Of a stretch of 6,174 nucleotides of DNA, positions 1 to 4,685 are shown in pieces. Numbering within the stretch: the stretch's first letter is position 1; each line of letters opens with the position of its first letter. The position numbers were made by a program, and so were the translations under genes. The DNA lies in the NCBI GenBank assembly GCA_002358875.1, contig DEPS01000071.1, positions 8,868 through 15,041 of the forward strand, written 5' to 3'. The stretch is from Lachnospiraceae bacterium UBA3386. Lineage in GTDB: Bacteria; Bacillota; Clostridia; Lachnospirales; Lachnospiraceae. The notes under the pieces were generated by a model, which saw only the letters and a program-made list of their open reading frames with translations, made no database searches and was not told the DNA's origin.

Positions 1-1
1 C

Positions 2-61
2 GGCGGTGTCGCCCTCATCGGCATCACTCTGGTACCGCTTCTTTCCGGTCTGTTCGGCTGA
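2..61 (+). CDS. Maff2-like small ICE membrane protein (C-terminal end only)
   Basis: This open frame enters from the left edge and stops at TGA 59-61. It gives only the last 19 residues, GGVALIGITLVPLLSGLFG. The Gly-rich start followed by a hydrophobic stretch ending in P-L-L-(S/A)-G-L-F closely resembles, from memory, the C-terminus of Maff2 family proteins. These are small two-helix membrane proteins (about 70 residues) encoded next to VirD4/TcpA-like coupling proteins in the conjugation modules of Tn1549/CTn-type clostridial ICEs. The start codon and most of the gene lie outside the window. The small hydrophobic gene that follows fits the same ICE context. The family call is inference from a short tail; another small pilin-like or holin-like membrane protein is possible. 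Confidence 0.55.
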   Translation, partial: GGVALIGITLVPLLSGLFG

Positions 62-83
62 TCGGCCAGTCTTCCGGGAAAGG

Positions 84-106
84 GATGCAGGCTAAAAACC
101 TGCATC
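84..106 (+). terminator. Hairpin after the Maff2-like gene, possible weak terminator or attenuator
   Basis: GATGCAGG (84-91) and CCTGCATC (99-106) form a perfect 8-bp stem around a 7-nt A-rich loop, followed by TTTACAT. The stem lies 22 bp after the upstream stop codon. The T-run is short, so this may be a leaky terminator, or an RNA hairpin that stabilises the 3' end and sets the ratio between neighbouring conjugation genes. Confidence 0.4.
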
Positions 107-113
107 TTTACAT

Positions 114-141
114 AGCCGGCGACATCCTTGCGATGCCGGCT
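114..141 (+). repeat. GC-rich inverted repeat in the leader of the small membrane protein gene
   Basis: AGCCGGC (114-120) and GCCGGCT (135-141) are perfect 7-bp inverted arms separated by 14 nt, with no T-run after them. The repeat lies between the first hairpin and the gene starting at 209. Two stacked hairpins in a 147-bp gap suggest RNA-level control or processing, but the sequence does not show which. Confidence 0.4.
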
Positions 142-208
142 GGCTAAAGTACAATGAAATCAGAATCCCCGCAGTCTCTCTTTACTGCTTACGATACGGA
201 GGTCAAAT

Positions 209-502
209 ATGTTTTTACTGAAGCTGCTTATGAAAGTCCTCTTACTGCCAGTCATGCTGGTCCTCTTCATGCTAAGAGTGCTTGTTAAGATCGGTATCGA
301 ACTGTCTTCCATCATTGTCGGCGGACTGATCCTGATCGTCTTTGGTTGTATCATCTACGCCATCGTTCAGCAGATGTGGCCGTCCATGTGTATTCTGATT
401 GCCATGGAAGCAGTCCTGATCATGGTGACTGCCGGTGCCGGTATACTGGATTTACTTCTGGAGGAAGCCAGCATTAACCTTGGATTATTGATGCGATCCT
501 GA
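209..502 (+). CDS. Small hydrophobic ICE protein, CD1845-like (97 aa)
   Basis: The start ATG 209 is chosen because GGAGGT (198-203) sits 5 nt upstream. The product is strongly hydrophobic: a basic, Leu/Val-rich N-terminal segment (about residues 3-26), a second membrane segment (about 32-55, containing SSIIVGGLILIVFGCIIYAI), and a third after a short W-P loop (about 59-83). The tail reads LLLEEASINLGLLMRS. Length, three-segment layout and a tail with acidic residues before a short N-L-x-L-x-S-like end resemble the CD1845-type proteins encoded near Maff2 in Tn1549-like ICEs. It is probably an inner-membrane accessory of the conjugation apparatus; no enzymatic motif is visible. The ICE assignment rests on the adjacent Maff2-like tail and general resemblance, so it is moderate. 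The recognisable ICE module ends here, because the next genes are unrelated cargo. Confidence 0.65.
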   Translation: MFLLKLLMKVLLLPVMLVLFMLRVLVKIGIELSSIIVGGLILIVFGCIIYAIVQQMWPSMCILIAMEAVLIMVTAGAGILDLLLEEASINLGLLMRS

Positions 503-540
503 AGTTTTTTCGATCCTGACATACTTTGTTAATGATCCTG

Positions 541-549
541 TGGTATGAT
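541..549 (+). promoter_or_regulatory. Extended -10 promoter-like box upstream of the glycosyltransferase remnant
   Basis: TGG-TATGAT (541-549) matches an extended -10 element (TGn followed by TATGAT, 5 of 6 to TATAAT). No good -35 hexamer lies 16-18 bp upstream, as often happens with extended -10 promoters. It would give a leader of roughly 65 nt before the ATG at 621. Assigned by eye only. Confidence 0.35.
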
Positions 550-557
550 TGCGGAAA

Positions 558-606
558 GTCGGGATGAAAGAGCGCGACAAATCGGGATTTGATGAAGAAA
601 CATCAA
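558..606 (+). repeat. Leader element, copy 1 (GTCGGGATGA plus CAAATCG core), with hairpin
   Basis: GTCGGGATGA (558-567) is followed 10 nt later by the core CAAATCGGGATTTG (578-591), whose ends pair (CAAAT with ATTTG). Immediately after comes a perfect 6-bp hairpin, TTGATG (589-594) with CATCAA (601-606). The same 10-mer occurs at 5595-5604, and related cores occur before three downstream genes (4661-4674, 5040-5053, 5607-5621). It could be a 5'-UTR regulatory element or the boundary of a mobile cassette; the sequence cannot distinguish these. Confidence 0.45.
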
Positions 607-620
607 GGGAAGAGAGAAAA

Positions 621-956
621 ATGCGAGTATGTGTTATGACACTGGGTTCTCGTGGCGATGTGTAGCCTTATGTAGCGTTAGGAAAAGAATTGATAAAGCA
701 TGGTCATGCCGCCACGATTTGTACCGGAGGAAGCTTCCAAAAGTTCATAGAAGAAAACGGTGTCGAGTTTAAAGAAACCGCCAGCGATCTAATGGCAATT
801 GCTCAAACACCTGAAGGCAAAGCTATTTTGGAACATCCGATAAGAAATATGAGGCTTGCACTTCGATATTCTAAAGAAGTCATCAATCCAGCCTATCGAA
901 AAACATTGGACGATTTCTACAATGCGGCTAAGGGTGCGGATAAACGAGTCCATTGA
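621..956 (+). pseudogene. Truncated GT28/UGT-type glycosyltransferase with an internal amber stop
   Basis: Reading from ATG 621 gives MRVCVMTLGSRGDV, then TAG at 663-665, then PYVALGKELIKHGHAATICTG and onward in the same frame to TGA 954-956. M-x-x-x-x-x-x-G-S-R-G-D-x-Q-P-x-x-A-L-(A/G)-x-x-L is the N-terminal Rossmann start of sterol/macrolide-type glycosyltransferases (GT28/GT1, UDP-sugar-dependent), so the TAG stands where a Gln codon (CAG/CAA) is expected. The following text (EENGVEFKETASD, EGKAILEHP, ending NAAKGAD) keeps the family look. The family is usually about 400 residues; only about 110 codons remain and the donor-sugar-binding C-terminal half is missing. An in-frame ATG at 564 would add 19 unrelated codons and is not favoured. 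Translation could restart at TTG 690 for 88 residues, but that product would lack the first strand and loop of the fold. No function is expected. Confidence 0.8.
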
Positions 957-1043
957 TATTCGTGCAATGCAGAACTATCCTTACGGACCGAGGCAGAAAT
1001 AAAAGAGATCATTGGCTATCCAACTTTCAACTTATGGTATTGA
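957..1043 (+). pseudogene. Possible fragment of a pyridoxamine-phosphate-oxidase-like gene
   Basis: Directly after the stop of the broken glycosyltransferase, the same frame continues with residues LSLRTEAEIKEIIGYPTFN before TGA 1041-1043. T-E-x-E-(I/L)-(K/R)-E-(I/L)-(I/L)-G-Y-P recalls the N-terminal segment of one group of FMN-binding pyridoxamine-5'-phosphate-oxidase-like proteins. No start codon and no flavin-binding core are present, so at best it is a remnant left by a deletion that joined two genes. The match is short and from memory; it may be chance. Confidence 0.22.
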
Positions 1044-1078
1044 GAAGCGTCTCTTCCGCGGAGGAGGCGCTTTTCTCA
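1041..1078 (+). terminator. Strong terminator-like hairpin
   Basis: The segment folds as a nearly continuous hairpin centred on CCGCGG (1056-1061). Bases 1045-1056 pair with 1061-1072 (12 bp, including two G-U pairs). After a 2-nt TT bulge (1073-1074), 1041-1044 pair with 1075-1078. The 3' arm ends GGCGCTTTTCTC, which can serve as a short U-tract. The form fits an intrinsic terminator of a lost upstream gene and would insulate the TetR operon from upstream transcription. The U-tract is interrupted and part of the stem, so strength is uncertain. Confidence 0.55.
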
Positions 1079-1085
1079 TGGAAAT

Positions 1086-1157
1086 TTCACCCCCTCAGAG
1101 GGCTTCACCCCCCTTCACCCCTTTTCACCCCTTCGTTAAACGGGTGGGGGTGAAGGG
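1086..1157. repeat. TTCACCCC repeat cluster with an inverted copy
   Basis: TTCACCCC-type units begin at 1086, 1104, 1114 and 1124. One inverted unit, GGGGTGAA, is at 1147-1154. CCCTTCACCCC (1111-1121) is perfectly complementary to GGGGTGAAGGG (1147-1157), giving an 11-bp stem with a 25-nt loop. Pairing from the unit at 1124-1131 instead gives a shorter 8-bp stem with a 15-nt loop. The cluster lies between the terminator-like hairpin and the operon promoter region. Iteron-like protein binding, a single-strand replication or transfer structure, or simple slippage-driven expansion are all possible. Confidence 0.6.
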
Positions 1158-1280
1158 ATGTGCTTGTATCAAATCTAAAAATTTTTCTCCGAAAGATAAG
1201 GCATTAACACAAAGGATTGTTGATATTTTTCACTCCTTGTCACACATTAAACACTATTTACCTATTTTCTCCACATTTCC

Positions 1281-1300
1281 TATTGACTTTTAAGTCAATA
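1281..1300. promoter_or_regulatory. Operator 1, 20-bp palindrome for the TetR regulator
   Basis: TATTGACTT (1281-1289) and AAGTCAATA (1292-1300) are perfect inverted 9-bp arms around TT. It contains a -35-like TTGACT (1283-1288). Size and symmetry fit a TetR-family dimer site, and it lies just ahead of the TetR gene. Binding is inferred. Confidence 0.75.
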
Positions 1301-1311
1301 CTTGTCATGCT
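1283..1311 (+). promoter_or_regulatory. Candidate promoter of the TetR-exporter operon, embedded in the operators
   Basis: TTGACT (1283-1288) matches 5 of 6 bases of a -35 box. Seventeen bp later comes CATGCT (1306-1311), a weak -10 (3 of 6) preceded by TGT (1303-1305), which can act as an extended -10. Transcription would start around 1318, inside operator 2, while the -35 lies inside operator 1. Occupied operators would therefore block RNA polymerase. The -10 assignment is weak. Confidence 0.35.
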
Positions 1312-1313
1312 TT

Positions 1314-1333
1314 TATTGACTTAAAAGTCAATA
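1314..1333. promoter_or_regulatory. Operator 2, reverse complement of operator 1
   Basis: TATTGACTT (1314-1322) and AAGTCAATA (1325-1333) are separated by AA, so this site is the exact reverse complement of operator 1. Centre-to-centre spacing is 33 bp, about three helical turns, placing both sites on the same DNA face. The larger segments 1278-1300 and 1314-1336 form a perfect 23-bp inverted repeat with a 13-bp spacer. It lies 24 bp before the TetR start codon. Confidence 0.75.
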
Positions 1334-1343
1334 GGATAGAAAT

Positions 1344-1351
1344 GGAGGTGA
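1344..1351 (+). promoter_or_regulatory. Strong ribosome binding site that fixes the TetR start
   Basis: GGAGGTGA is a full match to the anti-Shine-Dalgarno sequence, 6 nt before ATG 1358. Internal ATGs at codons 22 and 24, closer to the usual TetR beginning, have no such site, so the longer N-terminus is preferred. Confidence 0.8.
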
Positions 1352-1357
1352 GTAATA

Positions 1358-2026
1358 ATGGCTCGTAAGAGTAATAATACTGAATTTATCGGCGAATATG
1401 AAATTGCAGATCATAAAATTATGACGATGGAGGAAGAAAAGCGTGAACGCCTTATCATGGAAGCCCTGAAAGAGTTTTCCAAAGGCTATGCGTATGCCAA
1501 TATGGACGAGATCGTCAAGCGTGCCGGAATATCAAAAGGATTGCTGTTTCACTATTTCGGTACTAAAAAGGGGGTGTTCCTGTTTCTTCTGAAATATACC
1601 TTAAACATTGTCAACACAAAGTTTGAAGAGATTGTTTTGGAAAAAAACGACTTCCTTCAAAACATCTGGCAAGCGTCAAAAATGGAACTAGATTTAAGCT
1701 TTGAACAGCCGTATGTCATGGACTTTTTGGTTAAAGCGGCTTTTTCATTAAAAGAGGTTTTTCCGGAGGGGTTGCCCAAAGATGTACCTGATTTGACCGC
1801 CGGCATATTGTTGGATCGGATTATGAAAAACGCTGACAGGTCATTGCTTAGGTCGGACATCGATGCTGAAAAGGCACAAAAAATTATCTTATGGACGATG
1901 GACGGTTTTATGAATAGCTTGCTGGCCTGCGGAGGTGATATTGAGAATTACAAGTCTCATTATGACCAGTGCATGAAAGAATTTGAGGGATATCTCCAAC
2001 TGCTTCGTAAGCTGTTGTATCAATAA
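1358..2026 (+). CDS. TetR/AcrR-family transcriptional regulator (222 aa)
   Basis: This is a DNA-binding repressor that probably controls its own operon. Residues about 29-75 form the TetR N-terminal helix-turn-helix domain: RERLIMEALKEFSKGYAYANM, then DEIVKRAGISKGLLFHYFGTKK, with the typical A-G-(I/V)-S-K-G-x-(L/I)-(F/Y)-x-Y-F recognition helix text. Residues about 76-222 are a helical ligand-binding and dimerisation domain without recognisable sequence identity, as is normal for the family. The roughly 25-residue polar extension before the HTH is slightly long for the family but is supported by the perfect ribosome binding site. Two mirror-image 20-bp palindromes lie directly upstream, and the ABC exporter genes follow after 23 bp on the same strand. 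The usual arrangement is autorepression plus exporter repression, relieved by the exported compound; the ligand cannot be read from sequence. Confidence 0.93.
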   Translation: MARKSNNTEFIGEYEIADHKIMTMEEEKRERLIMEALKEFSKGYAYANMDEIVKRAGISKGLLFHYFGTKKGVFLFLLKYTLNIVNTKFEEIVLEKNDFLQNIWQASKMELDLSFEQPYVMDFLVKAAFSLKEVFPEGLPKDVPDLTAGILLDRIMKNADRSLLRSDIDAEKAQKIILWTMDGFMNSLLACGGDIENYKSHYDQCMKEFEGYLQLLRKLLYQ

Positions 2027-2049
2027 TTTAAAGAAAGGTAGGTTTGATT

Positions 2050-2931
2050 ATGAGTAAAAATATAATTGAGATTGATAATCTCTCAAAGTTCTACGGCAAG
2101 CAAAGAGGCATCGAGGATGTGACTTTTTCGGTTGGAGAGGGCGAAATTTTCGGCTTTATAGGGCCAAACGGCGCTGGGAAATCCACCACCATCCGTACTC
2201 TGCTGGCGTTGATTTACCCCACTTCGGGAAGTGCCAAAATCTTTGGAAAGGATTGTATTAAAGAAGCGCCTTCCATTGCACAGGATGTGGGCTACCTTCC
2301 GTCGGAAACATTTTTTTATGAAGGGATGACGGTCAAGGATTTATTAAATTACGCTGCGACGCTGTACAGAAAGGATTGTTCTAAACGAATTGCAGAACTC
2401 AGCGAAAGATTGAAGCTTGATACCAGCCGTAAAATTCGTGATCTGTCCTTCGGAAACAAGAAAAAAGTTGGAATTGTCGCGGGGTTGCTCCATTCTCCCA
2501 GACTTGTTATTTTGGATGAGCCGACCAGCGGACTTGATCCTCTGATGCAGCAGACTTTTTTTGATATACTTCGAGAGGAAAACAATAAAGGTGTTACCAT
2601 CCTGTTTTCTTCTCACATTCTCAGTGAAGTGCAAAAGATGTGCAACCGAATCGCTATCCTCAAAGAAGGAAAAGTAATCAGCCTGCAAAACATCCATGAG
2701 CTGCGGGCTGATGCTTACAAAAAAGTCCATCTTAGTGTGGAAAGTAATATTTCAGACCGTTCTTTATCCTTGAATGGGATTACAAAGTATGAGAAAAATG
2801 GTGGTGAAATTAGTTTTATCTATAAAGGCAGCGTCAACCGCTTGATCGATGCCATTCAACCGTTAAAAGCAACTGATATTTTGATTGAAGAGCCGTCTCT
2901 TGAAGAAATCTTCATGCATTACTACCAGTAA
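2050..2931 (+). CDS. ABC transporter ATP-binding protein, BcrA/DrrA-like exporter type (293 aa)
   Basis: This is the cytoplasmic ATPase of an ABC-2 exporter. ATG 2050 is chosen over the in-frame TTG 2044 because it starts a normal family N-terminus (MSKNIIEIDNLSKFYG) behind an AAAGGTAGG segment. Motifs are: aromatic A-loop Tyr15, Walker A GPNGAGKST (38-46), Q-loop region GYLPSE (81-86, without a Gln), signature LSFGNKKK (132-139, diverged from LSGGQ), Walker B LVILDEP (152-158), D-loop SGLDP (160-164), and switch His189 in SSH. The C-terminus, EEPSLEEIFMHYY, is typical of drug and bacitracin-type exporters. All catalytic residues are present, so the protein should be active. It sits 23 bp after the TetR gene and 13 bp before the first permease gene, as part of one transcription unit. 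Possible substrates include antimicrobial peptides, macrolides, polyethers or lipophilic toxins; sequence alone does not decide. Confidence 0.93.
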   Translation: MSKNIIEIDNLSKFYGKQRGIEDVTFSVGEGEIFGFIGPNGAGKSTTIRTLLALIYPTSGSAKIFGKDCIKEAPSIAQDVGYLPSETFFYEGMTVKDLLNYAATLYRKDCSKRIAELSERLKLDTSRKIRDLSFGNKKKVGIVAGLLHSPRLVILDEPTSGLDPLMQQTFFDILREENNKGVTILFSSHILSEVQKMCNRIAILKEGKVISLQNIHELRADAYKKVHLSVESNISDRSLSLNGITKYEKNGGEISFIYKGSVNRLIDAIQPLKATDILIEEPSLEEIFMHYYQ

Positions 2932-2944
2932 AGGAGGGAAGCAA

Positions 2945-3736
2945 ATGGGTATCTTTCGATTTGAAATGAAACAATACAAAGGTTCTGTAATTGCTTGGTC
3001 TATTGGGATTTCCGCCGCAATCCTTGCGCTGCTATCTGTGTCTGCCGCGTTTACGGAAGATCCGTCCTCTATAGCTCTGCTGGAAGGCAATGCTTTTTTA
3101 GAGGCGATGGGGGTAAACCCCGATACATTTTTCACCGGCATGGGCATCTATGGTGTCTATGGTAGCTTTGCGCTGTTGGCAGGAGCAATCCAGGCAATAA
3201 ATTTAGGACTTTCCATCATCACCAAGGAACATATGCAGAATACCGCTGATTTCTTAATGACCAAGCCTTACACAAGAAAGCGCGTTTATCTGTCTAAGCT
3301 GGCGGCGGCGTGCTGCTGTCTGCTTATTACCGCCATCTGCTATTTTGCAGCATCGTTGTGGGCGGTTAGAGCAATACCAGGTCAGAGCTTTTCATTTACA
3401 ATATTCTTTCAGCTCTATTTGCTATTTCCTCTCCTGCAGCTATTCTTTCTGCTGTTGGGCATGGCAATAGGGGTGTTGTTATCAAGGATTGGCTCCACCC
3501 TGCCCCTTGCGTTGGGTATTTCCTTTGGATTTTATCTCATCGGTATGTATTCCAGCGTAGTACAAAGCCAGGTAGCAAGATTATTTTCGCCCTTCAAATA
3601 TTTTAACGTCAACATCATTCAGGCATCGGGCGGCTATGAAACAGGATACTTGATTTTGTACCTTGCCCTGCTCACGACATTTTTGATTTCAGGTTATACG
3701 ATTTTTGTAAGAAAAGACATGAAAATGGTTCTGTAA
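2945..3736 (+). CDS. ABC-2 type permease, first subunit (263 aa)
   Basis: This membrane subunit forms the export channel with the second permease. ATG 2945 is chosen because AGGAGGG (2932-2938) lies 6 nt upstream; the open frame extending further left overlaps the ATPase gene and has no such site. About six membrane segments are visible (roughly residues 14-35, 67-92, 117-142, 150-178, 184-204 and 233-254). The N-terminal amphipathic stretch GIFRFEMKQYKGSVIAWSIG is typical of ABC-2 permeases. Between segments 2 and 3 lies a cytoplasmic loop, KEHMQNTADFLMTKPYTRKR (94-113), with the conserved N-T-A-x-F-x-x-x-K-P-x-x-R text that contacts the ATPase in this class. A similar loop occurs in the second permease (101-120), though the rest of the two proteins differs greatly, so they are old duplicates forming a heterodimer. 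The substrate is unknown. Confidence 0.88.
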   Translation: MGIFRFEMKQYKGSVIAWSIGISAAILALLSVSAAFTEDPSSIALLEGNAFLEAMGVNPDTFFTGMGIYGVYGSFALLAGAIQAINLGLSIITKEHMQNTADFLMTKPYTRKRVYLSKLAAACCCLLITAICYFAASLWAVRAIPGQSFSFTIFFQLYLLFPLLQLFFLLLGMAIGVLLSRIGSTLPLALGISFGFYLIGMYSSVVQSQVARLFSPFKYFNVNIIQASGGYETGYLILYLALLTTFLISGYTIFVRKDMKMVL

Positions 3737-3749
3737 AGGGGGAAAGTCA

Positions 3750-4556
3750 ATGACAGCAATTATATTTAGAGAGTTAAAGGATAACAGAAAAGGTTTTTTG
3801 ATTTGGGTGGTAGCAATGCTTGGTCTGGTTGCGATCGCCGCAGGAGAATATCCGGTGGTGGTAGAGTCGGGAGATGCTATTATGGCTCTGCTTGAAACAA
3901 TACCCCGTATCATGTTGATTGCCTATGGAATGGTCGGAATGGAAACAATCCCCATAAATTCCCCGCTGGGATACTATCTCGGCATGTATATGTGGTGTTC
4001 CCTTGTGGCTTTTACCCATGCGGCGGTTTTGGGAACAACTATAATCGCCAAGGAAGAACGAAACAGAACAGCAGAGTTTATTTTTACAAAGCCGTATCCC
4101 CGTAAAACCATCATTAAAGGTAAAATCATAGCGGCTGTCCTGAATGTTGCGGCTATGACCTTGACCGCAATCATTGCTAACATCGGGATGCTGGCTACCC
4201 AAGCGAAAGGGGAAAGCATTTTAGGCGCAATCGGGATTACCATGCTGGCTATGTTTTTAATACAAGTGTTGTTTTTGTCGGTGGGCATGCTGCTTGCGGC
4301 AAGATGCAAAAGCAATAAGAGGGCGCTTTCAATATCGGTACTCTTCGTCTTAACCTCTTATGTACTCATGGTGATCATCGAATATGTTGGAACCGTTGAT
4401 TTTTTAGGCTTTCTAACGCCCTTCCTCTATTTTCCGGGAGCGGCATTGGTGGAAAAAGGGTTTAACATATTCTACATTCTTCTTACCATTATCATTGCTG
4501 CAGTGTCATGTCATTTCACGCTTTCTATGTATCAGAGGCGTGATTTGCATAACTGA
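3750..4556 (+). CDS. ABC-2 type permease, second subunit (268 aa)
   Basis: This is the second transmembrane subunit of the exporter. ATG 3750 has AAGGGGG (3736-3742) 7 nt upstream; that site overlaps the stop codon of the first permease gene, which suggests coupled translation and equal subunit numbers. Visible membrane segments lie at about residues 15-32, 75-99, 125-149, 157-182, 192-213 and 238-259. The loop KEERNRTAEFIFTKPYPRKT (101-120) matches the first permease's ATPase-contact loop in R/N-T-A-x-F, T-K-P-Y-x-R-K. The C-terminal tail MYQRRDLHN is polar and cytoplasmic, as usual. This gene ends the exporter operon: a 129-bp gap with its own promoter-like box follows. No clear terminator is seen after it, so some read-through into the next genes is possible. 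Confidence 0.88.
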   Translation: MTAIIFRELKDNRKGFLIWVVAMLGLVAIAAGEYPVVVESGDAIMALLETIPRIMLIAYGMVGMETIPINSPLGYYLGMYMWCSLVAFTHAAVLGTTIIAKEERNRTAEFIFTKPYPRKTIIKGKIIAAVLNVAAMTLTAIIANIGMLATQAKGESILGAIGITMLAMFLIQVLFLSVGMLLAARCKSNKRALSISVLFVLTSYVLMVIIEYVGTVDFLGFLTPFLYFPGAALVEKGFNIFYILLTIIIAAVSCHFTLSMYQRRDLHN

Positions 4557-4601
4557 TATAGAAAATATGTGTAATAGGCAATGTACGCTAATATAAGACC
4601 T

Positions 4602-4610
4602 TGCTATATT
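4602..4610 (+). promoter_or_regulatory. Extended -10 promoter-like box before the three-gene cargo
   Basis: TGC-TATATT (4602-4610) fits an extended -10 (TATATT matches 5 of 6 bases). A weak -35 candidate, TGTACG (4582-4587), sits 17 bp upstream. It would start a leader of about 70 nt that contains copy 2 of the leader element. Assigned by eye. Confidence 0.35.
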
Positions 4611-4650
4611 GTGTTTGAATAAAGAAGAAAAAGAAGACAGAACAGAAGTT

Positions 4651-4680
4651 GTTGGATAGGCAAATCGAAGTTTGTGAGGA
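4651..4680 (+). repeat. Leader element, copy 2, with ribosome binding site
   Basis: GTTGGATAGG (4651-4660) directly precedes the core CAAATCGAAGTTTG (4661-4674), followed by TGAGGA, whose GAGGA (4676-4680) is the ribosome binding site for ATG 4686. CAAA and TTTG at the core ends can pair. The core matches copy 4 (5607-5621) in 13 of 14 positions if one extra A in copy 4 is allowed. Confidence 0.5.
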
Positions 4681-4685
4681 TAAAG

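Larger units (their letters stand above)
957..1357. other. About 400 bp without an intact gene: decay, repeats and control region
   Basis: No convincing complete coding sequence is present on either strand. From left to right it holds a possible gene fragment (to 1043), a long terminator-like hairpin (1041-1078), a pyrimidine-rich TTCACCCC repeat cluster with an inverted copy (1086-1157), an A/T-rich stretch with an AAAAATTTTT palindrome (1177-1186), and the paired operators and ribosome binding site of the TetR gene (1278-1351). Open frames crossing the repeat cluster translate to low-complexity Pro/Phe/His text and lack good ribosome binding sites. Confidence 0.7.

Noticed and set aside
690..956. 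An 88-residue functional protein starting at TTG 690
   Set aside because: It is the in-frame remainder of the glycosyltransferase after the amber codon, has no good ribosome binding site, and lacks the start of the Rossmann fold.
1086..1131. CRISPR-like array
   Set aside because: The units are about 8 nt with 2-10 nt between them, far too short for repeats and spacers, and no cas genes are present.
1012..1293. Open frame of 93 codons across the repeat region, and an overlapping one at 953-1153
   Set aside because: Their translations run through the hairpin and TTCACCCC repeats as low-complexity Pro/Phe/His text, no ribosome binding site precedes them, and no family resemblance is seen.
2044..2049. 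Upstream TTG start for the ABC ATPase
   Set aside because: It adds only Met-Ile, sits too close to the ribosome binding site, and ATG 2050 gives the normal family N-terminus.
2885..2944. N-terminal extension of the first permease overlapping the ATPase gene
   Set aside because: The added text is antisense-like basic residues read out of frame from the ATPase C-terminus, while AGGAGGG at 2932-2938 supports ATG 2945.
3774..4315. Antisense open frames of 113-142 codons opposite the second permease
   Set aside because: They are complements of a membrane-protein gene with strong forward ribosome binding site and motifs; their translations show no recognisable domains and no upstream signals.
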